This document shows, piece by piece, positions 1 to 5,564 of a stretch of 5,946 nucleotides of DNA. The notes beneath the pieces were generated by a model. That model saw only the letters and a program-made list of their open reading frames with translations, had not been told where the DNA came from and searched no databases. The stretch's first letter is position 1. Every line of letters starts with the position of its first letter. The position numbers and the translations under genes were made by a program. The stretch comes from Acidaminococcales bacterium. GTDB lineage: Bacteria > Bacillota > Negativicutes > Acidaminococcales > JAISLQ01. The stretch spans positions 1 through 5,946 of the forward strand of contig JAISPA010000080.1 in NCBI GenBank assembly GCA_031275255.1, read 5' to 3'.

Positions 1-2657
1 CCCCTTAGCGGAAAATCGGCGAGTTTGTAGTCGGTAACAAAATAAGCATTGCCGTCAGTATCCACACGGTCTATCCTACCGGTTATTTTTGCTTCGCCCG
101 CCTGTGCCGGCAGGGTCAAAGGATGCTCATCAAACTTCCACTCCAGGCGGAAAGGGCGAAAATCCCCGCTAAGTTCCTGATAGTTTATTTCCGCCGCCAG
201 CCAGCCGGAAAGTTCTTTTTCCATGTCTGAGCATTCCCGCCCGGTCAGCCAGGTTTGGGGCAAAAGGCCTTTGGCGGCATATTCTTGCAAAAGATCGCTG
301 AAATCCGCCGACAGCTCGCCCGCCAAGCGGGAGAGCGCGTCAGCCGCCAACCGGCGGCCGGTGTGTTTTTGCAGGAATTTTTTAAGGCACGCGTGGTAAA
401 GACCGCCCTTTAAAGCGGCCGGCAGGCCGTCCCCGGCCGGCCGCCAAGCGCGAGGCCGCCATACATCCTCCAGCAGGAATTTGAAAGGGCATAAAGCGTA
501 GTTTTCCAGCAGGCTGGCGTTAAAGGTAAGCGCAAAAAGGGCGCTGATACTTTCTTTGACGGCTGCCGCATCCCCGGCGTAAGCGCCGGCGCGCCGGGGC
601 AATTCCCCGGCCAGCCGCGCGGCGAAATCTTCCCCGAGGTAGCCGCCGAGCCATGTCCGGGCAGGCGGGGACGCCGTCTTTTGCCCGGCCAGCAGGGAAG
701 CCAAAACCTCCTCGTTGGCGATGAGGCCGGGCGCGGGCAGCACGGCGCGGGCGGGCCGCTCTTCAGGCGCAAGGCCGGGAAGCGCCCTTAACGCTTCTTC
801 CAGGTAGGTGGAAATTATAGCCCCATCGGCAATGCTCGCCGACAGCCAGAGGCCTTGCCGCGCCCTTTTTACGCAATTAAAGAAGAAAAACTTCTCTTCC
901 CGCGCCGCGCTGTCAAGGGAGGGCAAGAACCCAAGCTGCGCCAAACGGATGCGCTCGGCATCGTCATACAGCCAGTTTTCCGGCGCAAGCGCCGGAAATT
1001 CTTTCTCTTTGAGGCCGATTATATAAACATGGCGGCAGGCGTTCCCTAATTCGCGGCAATTATCCGCCACGCGCACCCCGGCGTCATCCCCCGGCAATAG
1101 GACAAGCGTCAGGTCCTTTAGGCCACGCAAAAACAGCCGCCGGTATTCACCGACAGGGATAGGCTGTTCTTCCCCGCCCGCCGCTTTGAGGTCATCGGCC
1201 AGTTGGGTTATCGCTTTCAGGGTTTCATCCTCGCCGCTTGCCAATAGTTTGAGTTGCGCGAAAGAGAGAAAGCCGTTCTTATACAATTCGCCCAAGCGGA
1301 CAGGCGAAAAAAAGCAGGTCAGAAAATCGGAAAGCGACTGCGCGAAGACCTTGCTGCCGGCCGTACGCGGCAGGCCGGCGCAGTGCGCGAAGAGCTTTTC
1401 CAAAAGTGCGTATTGCCGCCCGTCGCACAAAAAAGCGTCTAAAATCAATTTTTTGGCCGCCGCAAGCTCCGTCAGGTAGTTTTCTTCCAGCAAGCGCCCT
1501 ATTTTTTCTACATCCAGCCGCCAATATTCTTTCAGTATATATGAAGAAAAAAGTTTTTTCAGTCCTTCTTTCGCCTCGCCTGCGCCCACCTGCAAAAAGG
1601 CGCCGGCAAACCTGGCCGCAGGCTGCGCCGAAAGACGTACGGTTTCCGGCAGTGATACGGGCAGCCCCGCCAGGAAAAATTCACGGCGCAGCCCGGGGTA
1701 AAGCGACAGATTACGCGTTGCCAGCAAAATATCGCCCGGCGGCGCGCCCTGCTCAACCTGCCTTTTGATGTCGGCGACCGCCTCCTGCATTTCCTGCCGC
1801 CGGTTGGCATATTTTCTGACCTTCACCGCGCCGCCGGGCGGCGCCTGCCCGTATCGCCGGGAAAAAAGGCTGCGGCAGAAAGCCGATAATTCCCGGTCTT
1901 TTTTTTCCGGTTTATTGACAAGGCAAAGCTCAAAGTTCAGGCCCATGAGATCCTCATAGGCTGTTTTTGCGGCGCCGTAAACCGCCTCCCGCCCTTCTTC
2001 CCAAGGCAGCGCCACAGCGGTCTCGCACCGCCGGGAAAGGCGGCGGACGATGTCCATCTCCAAAGCGTTAAAGGCATAAAAACCTTCGATGTAGACCTTG
2101 CGCCAGGGGAAAGCCGCGCCGTCGCCGTCAAGCAGGCGGCCGGCCGCCTGCAGGAGGCGCGGGCGGTCATAGGCGCCGTCGCCCACGGTCGTTTCATACG
2201 CTTTATAGATGATAAACACTTCCCGGTCTTTGGCGCGTATTTTGCCGTCAAGAGAAAAAATACGCGCCGCCCCGGCGAAATCATCCGGTTCTATCCCGGC
2301 GCAGGCTATTTCGTCCATAAAAGACAGGAGCGCAGCCGCCAGAGCGTCGCTTTCGGCAAAGCCGGCGAAAAAGTTAAGTTCGCCCGCCGCTTCCAGGCGT
2401 TGCAGCAGTCCCCTGACCAAAAGGCGCCGCGCCATATCCGTCAGCAGGCGGACCGGTCGTTTGTTCAAGCGCAGAAAACCGGCGGCGAAATCCGCGAAAT
2501 CGCCGCTTTCGGCCGGTATGTCCCAATCCCGCCGGCGCCGGCCCATAGGCGTTATAAACAGCGCATCGCCGTAGGCGTAACGGCGCGCGGCGTGCTCGGC
2601 CAAAAAATCTTCCCGCATGGACTGCCCGCAGGGCAGGCAATACAAAGTATTCTTCAT
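1..2657 (-). CDS. addB: AddB-like PD-(D/E)XK nuclease / inactive helicase subunit (3' end off window)
   Basis: This frame is open for 885 codons from ATG at 2657 and leaves the window without a stop. It resembles the B subunit of the AddAB (RexAB) helicase-nuclease, which works in the cytoplasm to resect double-strand breaks for RecA. Near residues 545-555 is YIIGLKEKEFP, typical of the UvrD-like fold of AddB. Near 718-728 is ENYALCPFKFL; Cys723 fits the first iron-sulphur cysteine of AddB, and the other three would lie beyond the edge. The nuclease core is GRIDRVD with Asp863 and TDYK with Asp876 and Lys878, so the site looks intact. The N-terminus, around LPCGQSMRED (residues 8-17), lacks the GxxGSGKT Walker A seen in Bacillus AddB, so ATP hydrolysis by this subunit is unlikely. 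The start is supported by AGAAGGA 3 nt upstream and a 4-nt ATGA overlap with nth, suggesting translational coupling. addA would be expected next, off window. Family assignment is firm; the name addB rather than a generic PD-(D/E)XK protein is less so. Confidence 0.85.
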   Translation of the reverse strand, partial: MKNTLYCLPCGQSMREDFLAEHAARRYAYGDALFITPMGRRRRDWDIPAESGDFADFAAGFLRLNKRPVRLLTDMARRLLVRGLLQRLEAAGELNFFAGFAESDALAAALLSFMDEIACAGIEPDDFAGAARIFSLDGKIRAKDREVFIIYKAYETTVGDGAYDRPRLLQAAGRLLDGDGAAFPWRKVYIEGFYAFNALEMDIVRRLSRRCETAVALPWEEGREAVYGAAKTAYEDLMGLNFELCLVNKPEKKDRELSAFCRSLFSRRYGQAPPGGAVKVRKYANRRQEMQEAVADIKRQVEQGAPPGDILLATRNLSLYPGLRREFFLAGLPVSLPETVRLSAQPAARFAGAFLQVGAGEAKEGLKKLFSSYILKEYWRLDVEKIGRLLEENYLTELAAAKKLILDAFLCDGRQYALLEKLFAHCAGLPRTAGSKVFAQSLSDFLTCFFSPVRLGELYKNGFLSFAQLKLLASGEDETLKAITQLADDLKAAGGEEQPIPVGEYRRLFLRGLKDLTLVLLPGDDAGVRVADNCRELGNACRHVYIIGLKEKEFPALAPENWLYDDAERIRLAQLGFLPSLDSAAREEKFFFFNCVKRARQGLWLSASIADGAIISTYLEEALRALPGLAPEERPARAVLPAPGLIANEEVLASLLAGQKTASPPARTWLGGYLGEDFAARLAGELPRRAGAYAGDAAAVKESISALFALTFNASLLENYALCPFKFLLEDVWRPRAWRPAGDGLPAALKGGLYHACLKKFLQKHTGRRLAADALSRLAGELSADFSDLLQEYAAKGLLPQTWLTGRECSDMEKELSGWLAAEINYQELSGDFRPFRLEWKFDEHPLTLPAQAGEAKITGRIDRVDTDGNAYFVTDYKLADFPLR

Positions 2658-3286
2658 TTTTCCTTCTTGTCTTCGGACCGGCACAAATCAGCCAGCAAAC
2701 ATTTTCCGCACAGAGGGTTGCGTGCCCGGCAGATGAGGCGGCCGTGCCAGATCAGCCAATGATGTGCGGCGCTCCAGCTTTGCCTGGGCAAAAGTTCCTG
2801 CAGTTCCCGCTCGGTTTTCTCCGCGTCTGCGCCCGCGGCCAGCCCCAGCCGGTGCGAAACGCGAAAGACGTGTGTGTCCACCGCGATCGCTGGCACGCCG
2901 AAGGCCTGGCTCAAAACCACGTTGGCCGTCTTGCGCCCCACGCCCGGCAGGCTTACAAGGTCATCCATGCCGCCGGGTACTTTGCCGGCGAATTTATCCA
3001 CCAGCATCCGGCAAGCGGCTTTAATATTTTTTGCTTTAGCGTGAAACAGCCCGCAATCGCGGATAAGTTTTTCCAGTTCCGCCGCCGGCATATCCGCGAA
3101 CGCCGCCGGCGAGCCGTAACGCGGAAACAGCCGGGCGGTGATGACGTTAACCCGTTTGTCCGTGCATTGGGCGGATAAAATTGTCGCGATCAAAAGCTCG
3201 AAAGGGTTGCTGTATTGGAGCGCGCTCCGGGCGTCCGCGTATTCTTTTGCCAACCGCCCGATTATGGTTTTTTGCCGCTTGTCCAT
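2654..3286 (-). CDS. nth: Endonuclease III (DNA glycosylase/AP lyase)
   Basis: The 210-residue product has the normal length for endonuclease III, the base-excision repair enzyme that removes oxidised pyrimidines and nicks the abasic site by beta-elimination. The sequence shows LSAQCTD (residues 38-44), the helix-hairpin-helix LPGVGRKTANVVL (113-125) with catalytic Lys119, and VDTHVFRV (136-143) with catalytic Asp137. The C-terminal [4Fe-4S] loop has Cys186, Cys193, Cys196 and Cys202, the exact C-X6-C-X2-C-X5-C spacing. All key residues are present, so it should be active. The ATG at 3286 matches the usual start of the family; the ribosome binding site is weak (purine-rich GGAAAG about 20 nt upstream, GGCGG directly abutting). 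Its TGA overlaps the addB ATG by 4 nt, so nth is probably the first gene of a repair operon. A likely promoter lies near 3338-3346 on the minus strand. Confidence 0.97.
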   Translation of the reverse strand: MDKRQKTIIGRLAKEYADARSALQYSNPFELLIATILSAQCTDKRVNVITARLFPRYGSPAAFADMPAAELEKLIRDCGLFHAKAKNIKAACRMLVDKFAGKVPGGMDDLVSLPGVGRKTANVVLSQAFGVPAIAVDTHVFRVSHRLGLAAGADAEKTERELQELLPRQSWSAAHHWLIWHGRLICRARNPLCGKCLLADLCRSEDKKEK

Positions 3287-3311
3287 CCGCCGGTCAGATA
3301 CCCCGCTTTCC

Positions 3312-3326
3312 GTCTTTTTAAAAGAC
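3312..3326. repeat. 15-nt palindrome in the nth/oadA divergent region
   Basis: GTCTTTT and AAAAGAC form a perfect 7-bp inverted repeat around a central T. If the minus-strand -10 near 3338-3343 is real, the palindrome lies just downstream of the nth transcription start. For the plus-strand -10 at 3334-3339 it lies over the expected -35 region. That placement would suit an operator acting on both genes, but no regulator family is recognised and AT-rich palindromes also arise by chance. Confidence 0.35.
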
Positions 3327-3330
3327 CTTA

Positions 3331-3346
3331 TGCTAAAATTTTAACA
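3331..3346. promoter_or_regulatory. Overlapping divergent extended -10 elements
   Basis: The 10-bp palindrome TAAAATTTTA (3334-3343) gives TGCTAAAAT on the plus strand (3331-3339) and TGTTAAAAT on the minus strand (3346-3338). Both match the extended -10 pattern TGnTATAAT at all but one base. Neither has a good -35 box at 16-18 nt, which extended -10 promoters can tolerate. If used, the minus start would give nth a leader of about 45 nt, and the plus start would give the carboxyltransferase gene a leader of about 240 nt. A second, weaker plus-strand possibility is TTGCGC (3390-3395) with TAAATA (3414-3419). Confidence 0.4.
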
Positions 3347-3497
3347 CAGGCGGCCGGAAAAATATACAGGAATACATGAGTCGCCCCCCTTGCGCGCCGT
3401 CGCTTTTAATGGTTAAATATATTAGGCTGCGGAACAATGACGCGCAATTCAGCGGCAGTCATAAATCGCGCCCAAATTTCGGCTTTTGCGCGCCGGT

Positions 3498-3526
3498 CCG
3501 GCTGAGGGCTTTAAGTCCTTTGCCGG
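3498..3526 (+). promoter_or_regulatory. Hairpin in the carboxyltransferase gene leader
   Basis: CCGGC (3498-3502) pairs with GCCGG (3522-3526), enclosing a second stem AGGGC (3505-3509) with GTCCT (3515-3519), which includes one G.U pair. The hairpin is followed by TTTTG, too short a T-run for a convincing terminator. It lies about 60 nt before the start codon and could affect leader folding; no known riboswitch is recognised. Confidence 0.25.
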
Positions 3527-3573
3527 TTTTGCTGCGAGTTTGCGTTTTTGTAGCAGCGGCAAAGAATTTTTTT

Positions 3574-3580
3574 GAGGAGG
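3574..3580 (+). promoter_or_regulatory. Strong ribosome binding site that fixes the oadA start
   Basis: GAGGAGG lies 5 nt before the ATG at 3586, a near-perfect anti-Shine-Dalgarno match. It decides the start: an upstream in-frame ATG at 3376 would add 70 residues with no resemblance to the family, whereas family similarity begins within the first residues after 3586. Confidence 0.9.
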
Positions 3581-3585
3581 ATATT

Positions 3586-4941
3586 ATGACCGACGGAAAA
3601 AGTACCGTAAAAATAACCGAAACCGTTTTGCGCGACGGCCATCAGTCTTTGGCTGCCACCCGCACGCGCACCGGCGATATGATTCCCGTGCTTGAACAGT
3701 TGGATGAGGTAGGTTACAACGCGCTCGAAGCTTGGGGCGGCGCGACTTTCGATTCTTGCCTGCGCTTTTTGAACGAAGATCCGTGGGAACGGCTGCGCAC
3801 TATCAAGAAATATTGTAAAAAGACGCCTATCCAGATGCTGCTGCGCGGCCAAAACATCCTTGGCTACAATCATTACGCCGATGACGTGGTCGAGGCGTTT
3901 GTGGAGCGTTCGGTCGCCAACGGCGTTGACATTATCCGCATATTTGACGCGCTCAACGATGTCAGGAACCTCGAATGCGCCATGCGGGCAGCCAAGAAAT
4001 CCGGCGCGCACGTACAGGGCGCCCTTGTTTATACCATCAGCCCCTATCACCGGCCGGAAAATTTTCTCAAAATCGCCAAAGATTTGGTCCAACTGGGGGC
4101 GGACTCCATTTGCATCAAAGATATGTCGGGGCTGCTGGCGCCCTATGACGCCTATGACCTTGTAAAAACCCTTAAAACACACATCAGCGCGCCGATAAAC
4201 CTGCATACGCACTATACCAGCGGCATGGGCAGCATGACTTATCTGAAAGCCGTTGAGGCAGGGGCGGATATTATTGATTGCGCGCTTTCCCCTTTTGCCC
4301 TCGGTACCAGCCAGCCCTGTACCGAATCCATGATTTACGCTTTCCAAGGGACGGTTTACGATACCGGCATTGACCCGGAAAAACTCGCGCCGCTGGCGCT
4401 GCACTTTAGAAAAGTAAAGCAAAGTTTAGAGGCGGATTTTAAGATCAAAACCAACATACCCATCGACCCGGAAGTATTGAAATTCCAGATACCGGGCGGG
4501 ATGCTCTCCAACCTGCTCAATCAGATGAAGGAACAGGAAACCGCCGACAAATACGACCTAATGCTGGCCGAAATGCCCCGCGTGCGCGCCGATCTCGGTT
4601 ATCCCCCCCTGGTCACGCCAACCAGCCAGATGGTTGGGACCATGGCGGTGATGAACGTAACGCTGGGCGAACGCTACAAACTCGTCCCCAGGGAAGTAAA
4701 AGACATGGTGCGCGGCAAATACGGACGGCTCCCCGGCCCGATCGCCCCCGAACTGAAAGAGAAACTGGTCAGCGGCGAGCCGTTTATCAGCCACCGTCCG
4801 GCCGACGATATCCCGCCGCAGCTGGAAAAGCTCAAAGCCCAGTTGAGCGAAAAAGGTTACGCCGACGCCAGTATGGAAGACCTTTTGTCTTACGCCTCTT
4901 TCCCGGAAGTGGCCCTGGCCTTTTTTCAGAAAAACCGATAA
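3586..4941 (+). CDS. oadA: Carboxyltransferase subunit, oxaloacetate decarboxylase alpha / pyruvate carboxylase B type, without biotin domain
   Basis: The 451-residue product carries the HMGL-like TIM barrel and the following PYC/OADA domain of biotin-dependent carboxyltransferases, which move CO2 between biotin and pyruvate/oxaloacetate. Visible catalytic elements are RDGHQS (residues 16-21, with Asp17 and Gln20), EAWGGATFD (48-56), Lys178 in CIKDMSG, and the metal-binding pair His207 and His209 in LHTHYTSGM. These match the metal and active-site residues known from OadA carboxyltransferase domains. Full-length OadA is near 600 residues with a C-terminal biotin domain ending in an MKM motif; here the chain stops after the carboxyltransferase part, so biotin must sit on a separate carrier. 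No carrier gene follows in the window. The partner could belong to a sodium-pumping decarboxylase, a two-subunit pyruvate carboxylase or a transcarboxylase; the sequence alone does not decide. No clear intrinsic terminator follows the TAA. Confidence 0.88.
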   Translation: MTDGKSTVKITETVLRDGHQSLAATRTRTGDMIPVLEQLDEVGYNALEAWGGATFDSCLRFLNEDPWERLRTIKKYCKKTPIQMLLRGQNILGYNHYADDVVEAFVERSVANGVDIIRIFDALNDVRNLECAMRAAKKSGAHVQGALVYTISPYHRPENFLKIAKDLVQLGADSICIKDMSGLLAPYDAYDLVKTLKTHISAPINLHTHYTSGMGSMTYLKAVEAGADIIDCALSPFALGTSQPCTESMIYAFQGTVYDTGIDPEKLAPLALHFRKVKQSLEADFKIKTNIPIDPEVLKFQIPGGMLSNLLNQMKEQETADKYDLMLAEMPRVRADLGYPPLVTPTSQMVGTMAVMNVTLGERYKLVPREVKDMVRGKYGRLPGPIAPELKEKLVSGEPFISHRPADDIPPQLEKLKAQLSEKGYADASMEDLLSYASFPEVALAFFQKNR

Positions 4942-4996
4942 TGAGTTAGGACTTTATCCAGCGTAAGATCCGGCTCCGACTGAGTGTCCGGACGTG

Positions 4997-5137
4997 TTCG
5001 CATTACCGTGCCTGCCTTTGGGCGGATTATTCGCTGCGCTTTGTTGAAAAATCTCGCTGTAAACCAATTATGCGTTCAATTTTTCGCCGCACTTACGAAA
5101 AAGCCGCTCAAAAATTAAGAATTTCCGGTAATGCGAA
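4997..5137. repeat. 141-bp element bounded by 12-bp perfect inverted repeats (MITE-like candidate)
   Basis: TTCGCATTACCG (4997-5008) and its exact reverse complement (5126-5137) bound an AT-richer interior. Inside are further complementary segments: TTTTTCG (5080-5086) with CGAAAAA (5096-5102), and GAAAAAT (5046-5052) with ATTTTTC (5079-5085). A perfect 12-bp inverted repeat is unlikely by chance in about 500 nt. The arrangement resembles a miniature inverted-repeat element or a repeated intergenic palindrome. I see no clear target-site duplication in the flanks and no transposase, so an ordinary long-range RNA stem remains possible. The rest of 4942-5196 shows only the short palindrome GTCCGGAC (4986-4993) region and nothing else I can name. 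Confidence 0.4.
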
Positions 5138-5196
5138 GTCTCAGGATGCAGATAAAAAATAGATTGTCAGCAATAGTGAAAGTGATTAAGGATTTA

Positions 5197-5390
5197 GCAG
5201 GATGAGAGATCGAACGAGACTTCATTCAGCGGGAGATTTTGCGCCCGCTGAATGCTCATCTTTGCAAGGGCGGACATGCCTTGCCGGAGAGGGGCTGTAC
5301 ATGGCCGTTAGAAGCAGGTGGGTTATGGCAGTATCGTCTTCGAAAGGGCGGGCTACGTTTGCCGGATTTGTCTATACCTGCAAAAGAGGG
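5197..5390 (+). ncRNA. Candidate structured non-coding RNA, family not identified
   Basis: This stretch has no convincing protein but several compatible stems. In the 5' domain, GATGAG (5201-5206) pairs with CTCATC (5255-5260). It stacks on an 11-bp perfect hairpin, CATTCAGCGGG (5223-5233) with CCCGCTGAATG (5244-5254), leaving a one-sided 16-nt bulge. Next come GCAAGG (5264-5269) with CCTTGC (5279-5284), and a weak GGC/GCC stem (5293-5295, 5304-5306). In the 3' domain, four stems nest: GCAGGT (5314-5319) with ACCTGC (5376-5381), GGCA (5327-5330) with TGCC (5360-5363), GTA (5331-5333) with TAC (5354-5356), and CGTCTT (5335-5340) with AGGGCG (5345-5350) around loop CGAA. Two G.U pairs in the last stem favour the plus strand. 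No intrinsic terminator or good promoter is seen; TTGTCA at 5164-5169 is a possible -35 with a poor -10. Ends are estimates. It could be a known Bacillota RNA that I cannot name from memory. Confidence 0.5.
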
Positions 5391-5394
5391 TAAT

Positions 5395-5423
5395 TTGACA
5401 AGACAATCTGCGTAAATTATAAT
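5395..5423 (+). promoter_or_regulatory. Full-consensus sigma-70-type promoter for tRNA-Val
   Basis: TTGACA (5395-5400), a 17-nt spacer and TATAAT (5418-5423) match the housekeeping promoter consensus at all twelve positions with optimal spacing. Transcription should start near 5430, a few bases before the tRNA 5' end at 5437. The strength fits a stable-RNA gene. Confidence 0.93.
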
Positions 5424-5436
5424 AAAGAATACATAT

Positions 5437-5513
5437 GGGGTTATAGCTCAGTCGGTCAGAGCGCCTCGCTCACATCGAGGAGGTCGGCGGTTCGAGCCCG
5501 TCTAACCCCACCA
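5437..5513 (+). tRNA. tRNA-Val (anticodon CAC)
   Basis: A complete cloverleaf folds. The acceptor is GGGGTTA/TAACCCC (7 perfect pairs) and the D stem is GCTC/GAGC. The anticodon stem CCTCG/CGAGG carries loop CTCACAT, giving anticodon CAC at 5471-5473. The T stem is GGCGG/CCGTC (one G.U) with loop TTCGAGC. The discriminator is A and CCA is encoded (5511-5513). Anticodon CAC reads GUG; A35, C36 and A73 fit valine identity. The variable loop is 5 nt. No other tRNA is adjacent, so it appears as a single gene. Confidence 0.96.
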
Positions 5514-5523
5514 AAACACAACA

Positions 5524-5550
5524 AAGCGCCCTGATTGGGCGCTTCAGTTT
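5524..5550 (+). terminator. Hairpin after tRNA-Val, weak intrinsic terminator or attenuator
   Basis: AAGCGCCC (5524-5531) and GGGCGCTT (5537-5544) form a perfect 8-bp stem with loop TGATT. The following tract CAGTTT has few Ts, so termination may be partial. The hairpin ends 20 nt before the next start codon and just ahead of its ribosome binding site, so it could also influence expression of the oxidase gene. Confidence 0.55.
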
Positions 5551-5564
5551 AGAGGGATTTGTTT

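Noticed and set aside
410..2574. Several 60-120 codon frames on both strands within 1-2657
   Set aside because: All overlap the continuous 885-codon AddB-like frame, whose motifs fix the coding strand and phase.
3376..3585. 70-residue N-terminal extension of the carboxyltransferase from the ATG at 3376
   Set aside because: GAGGAGG is placed correctly for the ATG at 3586, family similarity begins right after that ATG, and the extension resembles nothing in the family. The open frame is chance in GC-rich sequence.
3511..4422. 303-codon minus-strand frame opposite the carboxyltransferase gene
   Set aside because: It is antisense to a firmly identified enzyme, and its translation shows no recognisable family; a mirror frame of biased codons.
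4942..4996. Intrinsic terminator directly after oadA
   Set aside because: Only a short GTCCGGAC palindrome and weak pairings occur, with no T-tract on the plus strand.
5070..5162. 30-residue open frame MRSIFRRTYEKAAQKL... inside the inverted-repeat region
   Set aside because: The composition is peptide-like, but there is no ribosome binding site, and most of it lies within the inverted-repeat unit whose sequence symmetry accounts for it. Conservation would be needed before calling it a gene.
5202..5393. 63-codon open frame overlapping the RNA candidate
   Set aside because: The translation is low-complexity in character with no domain, it lacks a good ribosome binding site, and the same bases form extensive nested stems, which explain the sequence better.
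5437..5513. tRNA-Val as an integration (attachment) site
   Set aside because: No integrase gene and no repeated copy of the tRNA 3' end are visible in the window; the flanking genes look like ordinary chromosome.
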